The notes under the pieces were generated by a model, which saw nothing but the letters and a program-made list of their open reading frames with translations, searched no databases and was not told the DNA's origin. 64,000 bases of DNA. Source: CAMDHY01 sp046156265 (GTDB lineage Bacteria; Pseudomonadota; Alphaproteobacteria; Rhizobiales; Segnochrobactraceae). Shown in pieces: positions 1 through 8,689 of this stretch (position 1 is the first letter of the stretch; every line of letters starts with the position of its first letter). Where the stretch lies: contig NZ_JAWDIR010000022.1 in NCBI RefSeq assembly GCF_046156265.1, forward strand, positions 248,001 to 312,000, read 5' to 3'. The position numbers were made by a program, and so were the translations under genes.

Positions 1-57
1 GAGGGCATGGCGAAGCTAGAGGCGGCCCTCGTCTCGGCGGCGCGGCTCGCCGCCTGA
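1..57 (+). CDS. 3' end of an unidentified gene (partial)
   Basis: The window opens inside a reading frame that runs 18 codons to TGA at 55-57 and reads EGMAKLEAALVSAARLAA. The alanine/leucine-rich end looks like the C-terminal helix of a protein, but there is too little to assign a family. It could also be chance coding in GC-rich DNA. The next gene starts 187 bases downstream, so they need not be co-transcribed. Confidence 0.4.
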   Translation, partial: EGMAKLEAALVSAARLAA

Positions 58-244
58 CGATCGAAAGACACTGGCCGGGCCTTCGACGGCCCGGCCGGGT
101 GCTCCACTGAACCCGCCCGCCGCGCCTGAGCAGCGGCGCGGCGCTCCCCCGCGGGGACACGGAACGGTCGCACGGTGGCCGGAACGGCCGGGGCACAGGC
201 GGCGTTGTCCGGCGAGTGTTCCTCTCGCCGAAGGCCGCCGTCCC

Positions 245-655
245 ATGCCCGCCACCGCCCCCGACCGCTCCATCATCCGCCGCGACAGCTCCCGCGGCGA
301 CCTGCTGATCTTCGACATCCGCGCCAAGATCACCGAGCCCGACATCGAGTGGATGGCGGCCCAGGCAGACGCCGCCTTCGACCGCTTCGGCGAGGTCGAC
401 ATGCTCATCGTCATGTCGAACTACGACGGCGCCGAGCTCGGCGCGATCTTCGACGGCGACGCCCTCGGCGTGCAGGCGCGCGCCGCCCGCCACGTGCGCC
501 GCTACGCCGTGGTCGGTGCGCCCGCCTGGGCGAAGGCGATGATCAACCTGTTCGCACCGCTGACACCCGTGGAAGAGAAGACCTTCGACCTCGCCGAAGA
601 GGCCGCCGCCCGGGCCTGGGTCGACGGGGGCGCGAGCCCTGCAACGGCAGGATGA
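245..655 (+). CDS. SpoIIAA-like (STAS-type) small protein
   Basis: A 136-residue soluble protein with the pattern of the SpoIIAA-like family (STAS-type fold). It has a strand-turn start (LLIFDIRAKIT), a long helix holding DAAFDRFGEVDMLIVM, the acidic loop SNYDGAELGAIF, then a second strand/helix unit (RRYAVVGAPAWAKAMINLF) and an acidic helical tail. Relatives are small cytoplasmic proteins of unclear role, often thought to bind lipids or protein partners. The ATG at 245 follows a GAAGG at 229-233, rather far upstream. About 220 AT-richer bases follow it before the glycan cluster, so it is probably a single-gene unit. Family assignment is from pattern recognition only. Confidence 0.75.
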   Translation: MPATAPDRSIIRRDSSRGDLLIFDIRAKITEPDIEWMAAQADAAFDRFGEVDMLIVMSNYDGAELGAIFDGDALGVQARAARHVRRYAVVGAPAWAKAMINLFAPLTPVEEKTFDLAEEAAARAWVDGGASPATAG

Positions 656-932
656 GGAACGGCCGCCGGCGCGCCCGCCGGCCTGACGGGGGTCGCCGCA
701 CCCCAGGCAGGCCAAAATATGCATTTTCACATTGTCTTGATGCTCGTTTTCAGCGAGCAGAACACAACCCTGAGAGCGTTTAGGCGCTTGTCATCCGTTC
801 ACGGCAACGTTACCATTTGAGATATGAGCCGTCGCATCGACGTCGCCGGACCCAAGACCGCGCGCGCCGGCGTCGTCATTGCAAAATTCGACACAGAAAT
901 GCCGCGCTGCGAGTTATGGCATCTTCTGGCGG

Positions 933-2966
933 ATGGGGGCGACCGTGCGAAGAGCACACAAGTCACGCTTCTCCGGGAACATCAACTATGCCAACAGCCT
1001 TGGCATAAATGGCTGGCTTGTCGACAATCAAGACGCCACTTCCAAGGTGCGCTTTGCTCTCTTCATCAATGGAGTACGTGTCGGTTTTTATGCTGCTGCG
1101 CGCGTACGCGAGAAGATCAACGCGCGAGGCATGATCAGCAGGCGGTTCGGCTTCCACATTCCGATTGCGCCGGAATGGCCCCTGACGGGACGTTCCATCA
1201 TCGTCCTGCAGCCATCCGACAGCGCCGACTTCCATCTGAGCACCCTCTTCGACGACGGGGCCGAGGCGACGCCAGTTGCCGCGCCTACACCCCAGCACAA
1301 CCAAACAGACACAACTCTTGATCTGCTCGATATACCGTCCGTCGTTCGCCAGACCATGCGGGAGAACATTCTCCCCGCGTTGAAGCAACACACCGGCAAC
1401 AAGGACTGGCCGACCCTCGCCGACCTCAACCGCTCGCTCGTGCTGCAGGTTCCGGATCTCGACAAGTCCTTGTTGCTGCTCGGACGCGGCAGCCTCTATG
1501 CGAAGGCATTCGAGGACGCGCAGCGGACACTCGCCATCGCCTGCCTCCTCTACCCGGACCTCGTCGACGCGCATTATTATTGTGGCGTCACCCACCTGCG
1601 TACCGGCGACTATGGGGAGGCGGTGACGTACCTTCGCCGCGCGCTGGCGCTCGATCCGGGCGCAGTGCGCAGCAAGCGCGATCTCGCCGACGCCCTCGCG
1701 AGATCCGCCCGCGGCCTGCCGCGCAACGAGCAGCGGGCAGCGATCGAGCACGAGGCGCTCACCCTCCTGCTCGAGGCCGCCGCCGCCCAGCCGTCGCTCG
1801 AGATCACGCTCAGGGCCGCTCGCCTCGCCTTCGACCAGAGCCGCTTCGCGGAAGCCCTGGAGCTGTTCCAGAAGGTTATCGACGAGCAGCCGGCGCACGT
1901 GCTGGCCCTCAGTGGCGCCAGCCGGAGCCTGGTCGGATTGCGGCGCGTCTCCGAGGCGCTGCGCCTCGCCAAGCGCATCGTCGAGATCGACCCGAACAAC
2001 GAGACGGCCCGCTATCAGCTGCGCGTCCTCCGCTTCCTGGACGACGACGACCAGCCCGAGCAGCGCCACCGCTTCGGCGCGCTGATGCTCGACCCGGACG
2101 GCCGGCACAGCCTCGTCGACGCCGATGGCTCGGAGGTCCGGCTCGACCCGGCCGGGCCGACCACCGACGCTGCCACCCGGCTGTCGGCCGTCGCGGCCGT
2201 GTGGCTGGAAGTGTGCGCTCGCGGGGCGCGGGACGAGGCCGCACCGGCTCCGCCCGCCGGCGCGATGGACGAGCGCTTCGGCTGCCACCGCTTCCGCGAG
2301 GACGGGGGGGCCGAGCGGGTCTTCTGGCACCGCGACGCCGTGACAGAACTCGTGCGGTCGACCGGCACCGCCCAGACGCTGGCGCGCCTGAAGACGTTCG
2401 AGGAGCTCTACCTGCCGGGGTTCCGGCCGCCGCGGCCGGGCGACACCGTCATCGTCATGTCGCGCCACGGCATCGTCAAGTTCGGCGGCGGCGAGCATTT
2501 CATCGAGAGCATGGCCGATCACTACCGCAGCATCGGCCTCGAGCCGATCATCGTCGGCATCTCGAACGAGCGCGCGGGGGAAGCGGGACGGATGGGCGAC
2601 AGGCCCTTCGCGTTCGTCGGCGACAACCCGAACAGCCTGCGGGAGCTCGTCCTGCGCACGGGCGCGACGCTTGTGCACGGCATTTCCGGCACGGGCATGC
2701 TGGCTGCGAGCGCACTCGAGATGATGAACGTGCAGCTCGTCTATGGCGTCCACTTCTGGCGCGAGGCGCTGGGCTCGGATGCCGGAGATGCCTTCTTCGA
2801 CGAGACGGGCGCGCCGATCCCGCGATCGGAGTTCGAGTTCGTCCTGACCCGCGCCTCCACCGTCTACGCCAACTCCCACTATACCCGGCAAGTGCTGGAG
2901 ACGGCCTTCGGCGTCCGCTGCCCGGTCGTCTACTCGGTCCCGCACGACCTGGAGCGCGCGGCGTGA
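933..2966 (+). CDS. TPR protein with N-terminal half of a GT-B glycosyltransferase
   Basis: About 677 residues. Residues ~15-90 form a small beta-domain (GINGWLVDN, FALFINGVRVG) of the type found at the front of glycan-related transferases. Residues ~178-368 are TPR-like helical repeats (AYTLR-type packing, e.g. ALALDPGAVRSKRDLADALA). Residues ~505-677 match the N-terminal Rossmann half of a GT4-type transferase: VIVMSRHGIVKFGGGEHF, a HGISGTGMLAA loop, and ASTVYANSHYTRQVLE before the stop. The C-terminal nucleotide-sugar-binding half is missing here but is encoded at once by the next gene, whose GTG overlaps this TGA. The start is uncertain: ATG 933 has a weak ribosome site, and a TTG at 879 extends the frame. 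The leader and first ~300 bases are noticeably AT-richer than the neighbourhood, suggesting acquired DNA. Probable role: assembly of a surface glycan. Confidence 0.75.
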   Translation: MGATVRRAHKSRFSGNINYANSLGINGWLVDNQDATSKVRFALFINGVRVGFYAAARVREKINARGMISRRFGFHIPIAPEWPLTGRSIIVLQPSDSADFHLSTLFDDGAEATPVAAPTPQHNQTDTTLDLLDIPSVVRQTMRENILPALKQHTGNKDWPTLADLNRSLVLQVPDLDKSLLLLGRGSLYAKAFEDAQRTLAIACLLYPDLVDAHYYCGVTHLRTGDYGEAVTYLRRALALDPGAVRSKRDLADALARSARGLPRNEQRAAIEHEALTLLLEAAAAQPSLEITLRAARLAFDQSRFAEALELFQKVIDEQPAHVLALSGASRSLVGLRRVSEALRLAKRIVEIDPNNETARYQLRVLRFLDDDDQPEQRHRFGALMLDPDGRHSLVDADGSEVRLDPAGPTTDAATRLSAVAAVWLEVCARGARDEAAPAPPAGAMDERFGCHRFREDGGAERVFWHRDAVTELVRSTGTAQTLARLKTFEELYLPGFRPPRPGDTVIVMSRHGIVKFGGGEHFIESMADHYRSIGLEPIIVGISNERAGEAGRMGDRPFAFVGDNPNSLRELVLRTGATLVHGISGTGMLAASALEMMNVQLVYGVHFWREALGSDAGDAFFDETGAPIPRSEFEFVLTRASTVYANSHYTRQVLETAFGVRCPVVYSVPHDLERAA

Positions 2967-4423
2967 CGGCGGCGGCACCCGAGCCAGGCTTCGTCCTGCT
3001 CGTCAACGCCAAGCCGGAGAAGGGCTTCGACCTCATCGCGCAGGTGGCGGCGACGCTCCGCCATATCCCGTTCGTCTCGATCGCCAGCCAGTCCGACGCG
3101 ACGGAGGCGCGCGAGCTCGTCCGCCGTCTGGGGGCGACGAACGTCCGCATCATCGAGAAGACCACCGACATGGCCTCGCTCTACCGAGCGGCCCGGATGG
3201 TCGCGGTGCCGAGCTACCGCTTCGTCGAGACGTTCAGCCGCGTCTGCATCGAGGCGCAGCGTTACGGCAAGCCCGTGATCGGCTCCGATGTCGGCAACGT
3301 TCCCTATCTCCTTGCCGAGTCGGGCATCGTGCTTCCGGAGAGTGTCGAGCTCTGGGCGCAGGAGATCGCGCGGCTCTACGGGGACGCGGCCTATTATGGC
3401 GAGCGCTGCCGGCTGGCGGCGGAGAACTCCGAGCGATACTCGCAGGCGGCGCAGCGCGAGGACATCCTGCGCATCGTCGAGACGCAGACGGACGCCATGC
3501 TCGTCTGCGTCGGCTCCGGCATCGGAAACATGCTGCACGCCGGGCCGATGATCCGCAACATTGCCCGCACGCTTGGCCGGCGCGTCGATCTGCTCGTCGC
3601 CGAGGATCATGGCACGAGCCTGTTCCTGCTGCAGAACGACCGGTTCGTGAACAGTGTCTACTCGCTGCGCAACTACGCGCTCCGGCGGCGCTACGACACC
3701 ATTTTCGTGACGCACTGCTTCGGCACGGCGAGCCTGCCCTTCCACGCGCGGCGCGTGGTGTTCAGCCGCGACTGGGACGGCTTCCATCCCGGCCATGCCC
3801 TGCACGAGGCGCTGTTCAACCTCGAGGCGGCGAAGGTTCTCCTGGGCATCCCCTACGATCCGGCCACGGCCGCCGCCGACTACTATGTCGGGAACTACGC
3901 CTACCAGCGGCCGAACGGCGGCCTCGTCGGCTTTCACGGCGGCTCCAAGAGCGGCTTCTGGACGAGCAAGCGCTGGCCGCACTTCCCGGCCCTGGGCGGC
4001 AGGCTCCGCGACGCCGGCTACAGCGTCGCCTCCTTCGGGACCCCCGCGGAATATGTCGAGGGCACCCTCGACCACACCGGTGGCACCATCGAGGAGATGG
4101 TGCGCGGCATGCTGCAGTGCGACGCGTTCATCTCCAACGACAGCGGCGTGATGAACATCGCCAACGCGTTGGGCATTCCCGTCGTCGGCATCTTCGGGCC
4201 GACCAACTGGGAAACGCGCGGCCCGCTCAGCGCGCACGGCCGCAGCGTCAGCCTGTCGTCCGAGTGCTCTCCCTGCGAAGTGAAGAATTCCAAACACTTC
4301 CTGGCGGGCGGCTGCACCTGCATCGACCGCCTCGACCTCGAGACCGTATGGGCGGCGGTGCAGGGTCTCCTCGCCGAAGTGGAACGGGTCCACGTGCCCC
4401 TCAAGCTCGTCGTCAGCCGATGA
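2963..4423 (+). CDS. GT4 C-terminal domain fused to GT9 (heptosyltransferase-like) domain
   Basis: A 486-residue protein starting at a GTG that overlaps the previous stop (GTGA, 2963-2966), so probably translated by stop-restart. Residues ~8-165 are the C-terminal half of a GT4 retaining transferase: LLVNAKPEKGFDL, then the family's EX7E motif in ETFSRVCIE followed by GKPVIGSDVGNVPYLL. Residues ~170-480 resemble GT9 heptosyltransferases: GSGIGNMLHAGPMIRN at the start, GLVGFHGGSKSGFW, and the C-terminal signature NDSGVMNIANALGIPVVG followed by IFGPT. The usual His of the GT9 'MH.A' segment is Asn here. The GT4 half lacks its partner domain, which ends the upstream gene, so the two products probably act as a complex. 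A -1 frameshift from one ancestral gene is the alternative. Confidence 0.8.
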   Translation: MTAAAPEPGFVLLVNAKPEKGFDLIAQVAATLRHIPFVSIASQSDATEARELVRRLGATNVRIIEKTTDMASLYRAARMVAVPSYRFVETFSRVCIEAQRYGKPVIGSDVGNVPYLLAESGIVLPESVELWAQEIARLYGDAAYYGERCRLAAENSERYSQAAQREDILRIVETQTDAMLVCVGSGIGNMLHAGPMIRNIARTLGRRVDLLVAEDHGTSLFLLQNDRFVNSVYSLRNYALRRRYDTIFVTHCFGTASLPFHARRVVFSRDWDGFHPGHALHEALFNLEAAKVLLGIPYDPATAAADYYVGNYAYQRPNGGLVGFHGGSKSGFWTSKRWPHFPALGGRLRDAGYSVASFGTPAEYVEGTLDHTGGTIEEMVRGMLQCDAFISNDSGVMNIANALGIPVVGIFGPTNWETRGPLSAHGRSVSLSSECSPCEVKNSKHFLAGGCTCIDRLDLETVWAAVQGLLAEVERVHVPLKLVVSR

Positions 4424-4446
4424 GCCCGTCATGGAGGTCCGGTGCA

Positions 4447-4863
4447 ATGATCCTCATCCCCGTGGCCGCCGGAGAACTGGTCGACAAGATCACCATCCTG
4501 GAGATCAAGCGCGACCGCATTTCCGACCCTGCGCGAACGGCGAACGTCATCCGTGAACTGGAGGCGCTGCGGAAGGTCGCCGACGCGGTGTTCGGCAGGA
4601 GCCAGGCCCACGTCGGGCTGCAGGCGAACCTGAAGGCGGTGAACGAGCTCCTCTGGGACATCGAGAACGCCAAGCGCCAGCACGAGGCGGAACAGCGCTT
4701 CGACGCCGAGTTCATCCAGCTCGCCCGCAACGTCTACATCTTCAACGACCGGCGGGCAGCGATCAAACGCGAGATCAACATGCTGTTCGGCTCGGAGATC
4801 GTCGAGGAGAAGGTGCATCCGGCCTACGGCGCCGCGGCACTTGCCGGCGCGGCATCGCATTGA
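4447..4863 (+). CDS. DUF6165-like protein in glycan cluster
   Basis: A 138-residue, probably cytoplasmic, helical protein. Its opening IPVAAGELVDKITILEIK is typical of a conserved short family (I believe DUF6165) found beside surface-polysaccharide and methyltransferase genes. No catalytic motif is visible, and charged helices (NAKRQHEAEQRFDAEFIQLA) suggest a coiled, scaffold-like protein. I chose ATG 4447 because GGAGG at 4432-4436 lies about 10 bases upstream and the family start matches. An in-frame ATG at 4420, overlapping the previous stop as ATGA, would add nine residues. It is the third gene of a tightly packed plus-strand set. Function unknown. Confidence 0.7.
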   Translation: MILIPVAAGELVDKITILEIKRDRISDPARTANVIRELEALRKVADAVFGRSQAHVGLQANLKAVNELLWDIENAKRQHEAEQRFDAEFIQLARNVYIFNDRRAAIKREINMLFGSEIVEEKVHPAYGAAALAGAASH

Positions 4864-4907
4864 CTGCACCGCGACGTCGACGCAACGCAACTTCAAGGGG
4901 CTCCCGC

Positions 4908-5570
4908 ATGGATACTCCCGACTTCACCGCCGACACCTGGACGCAACGGCTGGACCGGATGATCCACGCCGAAGCGGCCGGCAAGCAGTCGACGATCATG
5001 AAGTATCCGAACGAGCTGGCGTTCTTCGCCGGATTCTGCATCGACAACGGGGTCCGAAGCTACCTGGAGGTCGGCATCCAGCACGGAGGCCTTCTCGCCT
5101 TCATGGAGACGGCGTGCCAGTTCGAGACCGTCGCCGGCGTTTCCTACGAGGAGCGCGAAACCCTGCGGTCGCGGAGAAACGGCCACCCGGACTGGGCAAT
5201 CTTCATCGGCGATTCTCATTCGCCGGAGTACCGGACCTGGCGCGCGGGTCTCGGGCAGATCGACCTCGTGATGATCGACGGCGATCATTCCTATGCCGGC
5301 GTGAAGGCCGACTATGAGCTGGAACTGTCGATGCCGTCCCGCTACATCGCCTTCCACGACATCGCCAACAAGGCGTGCGGCGTGCCGCGACTGTGGAACG
5401 AGATTCCCGACGACCGGAAGCTCGGATCCCTCACCAATGATGATCCCGAGGTCCGGATGCTGATCACCATCCGCGACCGCAACACCGAAGACTTCTATAG
5501 CAGGCACATCGAGAAGCACGGGGTCGGCGCCGGCATCGGGATCGTGCGCGGGTCGCTGGAGGCAGCGTGA
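4908..5570 (+). CDS. Class I SAM-dependent methyltransferase (Methyltransf_24/CmcI-like)
   Basis: A 220-residue protein. SYLEVGIQHGGLLAFME fits SAM-binding motif I. DLVMIDGDHSYAGVKADYE (residues ~119-137) is the hallmark Asp-Gly-Asp-His segment of the metal-assisted methyltransferase/cephalosporin-hydroxylase-like group, followed by YIAFHDIA. These enzymes often O-methylate sugars. The ATG at 4908 is preceded by AAGGGG; a TTG at 4860 overlapping the upstream stop is possible but would add a basic, unlikely N-terminus. It closes the plus-strand glycan operon, so methylation of the glycan made by the preceding transferases is a reasonable inference. The acceptor cannot be read from the sequence. 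Confidence 0.75.
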   Translation: MDTPDFTADTWTQRLDRMIHAEAAGKQSTIMKYPNELAFFAGFCIDNGVRSYLEVGIQHGGLLAFMETACQFETVAGVSYEERETLRSRRNGHPDWAIFIGDSHSPEYRTWRAGLGQIDLVMIDGDHSYAGVKADYELELSMPSRYIAFHDIANKACGVPRLWNEIPDDRKLGSLTNDDPEVRMLITIRDRNTEDFYSRHIEKHGVGAGIGIVRGSLEAA

Positions 5571-5670
5571 TCCGCACCCACACCGCGCCCTGCCGCCGCG
5601 TCCGGACGCGCGCCATGCGCTCGGCCGACCGCCGGCGGGCGCGCCCGGATGGCGCACCCGAAGCCGGTGC

Positions 5671-6462
5671 CTAGCCGGCCGTGCGGACGAAGAGAAAGTT
5701 GGTCTGGCCCTTCGCGCCGATCATCGCCCGCAGCTCCGCTTCATCGAAGCTCGTCAATTCGTTGCCGGCCAGCCGCCCGAGATGATCATGGCGATCAGCG
5801 AGGCGGCGCTTCGGCGCGATGCCGATGTCATAGACGGCGTAGCCGAGGCCCGCGACGTCCGCCGCCATTTTCACATACTGGGAAAACGGCGTCCTCTTCT
5901 CGAACTTCGGGGAGATCTCGACGATGGCGGCATGGATGGACCGATTGCGGAAGCACTCCATCGCCCCCCGGATCACCAACGGGTCGAAGCCCTCCACGTC
6001 GACTTTCAGCAGCCGGATTCCGTAGGTCGAAAGCTTGAAGGCATCCGCGAGAGCATCGATTGAAACGCGCGGCACGCCCTTCGCCACGCCATCGCACGTG
6101 TCACAGACGTAGCGGCGATAGGGTGTGATCAGGTTCTGGAACCCGTTCAGTCGAATATTCTCGACGAGCGTGGCATAGACGTCGATATCATACTCGAACG
6201 ACAGCACCTTGTAGCCGCGCGACGCTGCGATCAGGCTGTAATAACCGAGCTGCGCCCCGACATCGACGAAATAGCCGCTGTCGGCCTCGCCGGGTGGAAG
6301 CAACTCGAGAATGATCTCGGTCTCGTCCGGCTCCCAGCAACCGTACTCCCGGATCGTTTCCGTCACGGCATCGCGAAACAGCGTGCCATCCTCCCGCTCC
6401 TTCGGCGGAAAAGGCCGCATCTTGAGACCGCCAATTCCGCCGATGGTCAGAACATCGCCCAT
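5671..6462 (-). CDS. FkbM family methyltransferase
   Basis: A 263-residue protein with the FkbM-type SAM fold: YFVDVGAQLGYYSLIAASRG (motif I, residues ~64-83), VLSFEYDIDVYATLVENIRLNG (acidic loop and helix), VSIDALAD, and the diagnostic LLKVDVEGFDPLVIRGA, followed by the AIVEISP strand. FkbM proteins O-methylate hydroxyls of sugars, polyketides and other metabolites. It lies 9 bases downstream of the minus-strand glycosyltransferase at 6472-7485, so the two form an operon converging on the plus-strand glycan genes. The start is the ATG at 6462; a second Met at residue 15 is possible. Probably another glycan-decorating enzyme. Confidence 0.88.
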   Translation of the reverse strand: MGDVLTIGGIGGLKMRPFPPKEREDGTLFRDAVTETIREYGCWEPDETEIILELLPPGEADSGYFVDVGAQLGYYSLIAASRGYKVLSFEYDIDVYATLVENIRLNGFQNLITPYRRYVCDTCDGVAKGVPRVSIDALADAFKLSTYGIRLLKVDVEGFDPLVIRGAMECFRNRSIHAAIVEISPKFEKRTPFSQYVKMAADVAGLGYAVYDIGIAPKRRLADRHDHLGRLAGNELTSFDEAELRAMIGAKGQTNFLFVRTAG

Positions 6463-6471
6463 GATACGCCC

Positions 6472-7485
6472 TCACGAAAGCCTTAAGAAATCAATCAGCT
6501 TTTGATTGTGGGCGGTATTACTGTACTGGTCAAGGGTAAATGCTTTTGCTTCCTGTGCGACTTTCTGTCGAGCCGTGTCGTGGCGGAGCCAGAACAGCAT
6601 CTTGTCCTCGGCCTCCTCGAGGCTGCTCCAGGTGTCCAGGTGCCGGCCGACGTCGAACAGCGTCTCGATGCCGGCGACGGCGTCGGTCAGCATGAAGCTT
6701 CCCGTCGACAGCACATGAATGGTGCGCTCGTTCAGGTAACCGTAGGCGTCCGGACGGTTGTGCGAGTTCAGGTTTATCTTTGCGGACTTGTAGATGCCCG
6801 GCATCTGGTCCCAGTTGCGGCGCCCCTTGAACGCATGCTTGAGGTCAGGCGCGCCGAACTGCCCGCCCCAGGTGACGCGACTGCCTTCCCAGGGACCGTA
6901 GAGGTGGAGATGGCCGAGCCTGTCCGCCAGTCGTGCAAGTTCGGTCCGCTCGGCGAGGACACGCGGAAACAGCGCGCGCGGATAGACGTTGGTCGCAGCG
7001 AGGGACAACTCGCACTCTTCCTGGGTGACCGCGGCGGCGTTGCCGTGAATCTCCGCATCCGAGGGCGGATACAGACAGATCGCCTGCAATCCATGCTGCT
7101 CGTACCAGGGAACGGAGGCGATGCAGCACGTCACCGCGTGCGAGAATTCCATCGCCCAGGGCGCCCCCGTCAGGTCGATCTGCACGGGATCGTCGAAGCT
7201 GTGAAACACCGTGGCCATCTCGGGCCGCAGCCGTCTGAGCTCCGAAATCAATCCCGGCGGGCAGTCATACTTGCACATCACCCAGATCAGGAGATCCGGC
7301 TTCCAGTCACGCACGATGCCGCTCAAGGTCTCGTGCAGATCGTCGGCCGGCTCGTACTTGGTTCCCGCCTTGCGCGTCGCGACGTGCACGACGTCATGGC
7401 CGAGCTTCTGAAAACCCCGATGAATTGAAAGAACGGCATCCGAAATCCGGCGTCCGCCGCACATCAAGACATTGAGCTTCTTCAT
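6472..7485 (-). CDS. CgeB-like glycosyltransferase
   Basis: A 337-residue protein that begins NVLMCGGRRISDAVLSIHRG, with a GT-B-like N-terminal half (PDLLIWVMCKYDCPPGLISE, VFHSFDDP). Its C-terminal half resembles the CgeB/Glyco_trans_1_2 group: HLHLYGPWEGS, then IYKSAKINLNSHNRPDAYGY and NERTIHVLSTGSFMLTDAV. This last stretch matches the family pattern in which the transferase tail reads 'lN.R..E..a.G.f.l.d'. It probably transfers a sugar onto a surface glycan. The 3' end (about 6480-6560) is AT-rich compared with the surroundings and uses A/T-ending codons, a sign of horizontal transfer in this cluster. It heads a two-gene minus-strand operon with the FkbM gene. Confidence 0.78.
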   Translation of the reverse strand: MKKLNVLMCGGRRISDAVLSIHRGFQKLGHDVVHVATRKAGTKYEPADDLHETLSGIVRDWKPDLLIWVMCKYDCPPGLISELRRLRPEMATVFHSFDDPVQIDLTGAPWAMEFSHAVTCCIASVPWYEQHGLQAICLYPPSDAEIHGNAAAVTQEECELSLAATNVYPRALFPRVLAERTELARLADRLGHLHLYGPWEGSRVTWGGQFGAPDLKHAFKGRRNWDQMPGIYKSAKINLNSHNRPDAYGYLNERTIHVLSTGSFMLTDAVAGIETLFDVGRHLDTWSSLEEAEDKMLFWLRHDTARQKVAQEAKAFTLDQYSNTAHNQKLIDFLRLS

Positions 7486-7763
7486 GCTGGGAAATACTCT
7501 GGCGACGAGATGGCAATGGGTTCCGAGAGGCGAATCCGGCCGGGAGCATAGACAGATACGCCGTCCTTGACGAGTACGGCGACCGCCATGCCCGCAGGGC
7601 GCGACCGTTTTCGGCGCCGCAGGACACGGGCCGGCCGGGTGCAGAATTCCCCTTTTGGCCGCTGTCGGAAACCATCGCAGGCAGGCAAGCGGGTCGGGGG
7701 CTGGCGGGGCACGGCCCTGCCCGGCCCGATTGCCCTGCGTGCAACGTCGATCAAGGGAAGGAG

Positions 7764-7840
<77 letters not shown>

Positions 7841-8689
7841 TCGGTCGACGCGCGTGTCGGCGCCGAGGCGAGGCGGGAGGTACGATCTGCGCCGGGCAAA
7901 GTCAAGCGCGGCGACGCAGCTTCCTGTGTGCAGCGGCGACAGCCGTCGCCGCGGGCACAGGCGCGGCGGCCGGACGGTCGTGCGGGTGCGGCGATTCAGG
8001 CCGCGACACGTTGTCGGAGCCGCCCGGATGCGCTGCCCCACCCCGACGGGTCGGCCGATCACGTAGCGATGCCGCGAACGTGTTCGGCCCTGTCCGATCC
8101 CCCAAATCGGCGGATGCCACCCGACAGCAGCCGCTCGTATTCCTGCCTTCCTCGCGCCAACAGCCCTCGCTGACGCCTCCCCGCTGCGGCGAATGGATCG
8201 CTTCTTGTCGTTCACCGCACAATCGGTGCGGCAAAGGACAGGTCTCCTCGGCAGCAGCGATCGAGGGAATTGGGAACTATTCTATCCTGCCGCTTATAAA
8301 CCACCTGCCGGGAGCGGCTCGCCGGTGGAAATTCTGCGGGGATCCGAACCATCAGGCGCTTTCGATGCGCAACGACCATCCGTGCCGCAGCGCAGCATCA
8401 ACCGTGTTCCACGCCAGATCGAGGACCACCGGTTGTAGTCCGACTTCAGTATTCTCGTCTTGCTTTCGTCGCTGGTGATCGCGCTATAGCCGGCCTGCGC
8501 GAATTGTGCTCCTGTTTCGGATCGAACGACAAGAAGAAGACGGGGGGAAGACTGCACCGATAGGCGCCAGGGGGGTGGCGCCTTCGTGCTCAGTAAAGCC
8601 ATCGGACGAAGAAGACTTCTGCCAACGCGCCGATCGTCTCCGCCGGAGACGATGTGGGGGCGCTCGCGTCGATTCAACAGGAGGCATTG
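7841..8689. other. Long intergenic region without a recognisable gene
   Basis: About 850 bases between tRNA-Asp and the metalloprotease gene. Short reading frames exist on both strands, but they are Arg/Pro/Ser-rich chance frames with no family pattern. The upstream part should hold the tRNA-Asp promoter on the minus strand; the downstream part should hold the promoter and leader of the protease. A perfect 8-bp inverted repeat (AGGCGCCA at 8562-8569, TGGCGCCT at 8576-8583, six-G loop) can form a hairpin in that leader. From about 8230 to 8540 the region is less GC-rich than nearby coding DNA. Confidence 0.6.

Noticed and set aside
1580..2962. Upstream extension of the GT4/GT9 frame into the TPR gene
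   Set aside because: The extension is Arg/Pro-rich shadow sequence; recognisable protein starts at the GTG at 2963.
963..2978. 671-residue open frame on the minus strand opposite the TPR/GT gene
   Set aside because: Arg/Ala/Gly-rich composition with no motifs; it is the antisense shadow of the plus-strand gene in GC-rich DNA.
8011..8478. 155-residue open frame in the long intergenic region
   Set aside because: Arg/Ser/Pro-rich chance frame without ribosome site or family pattern.
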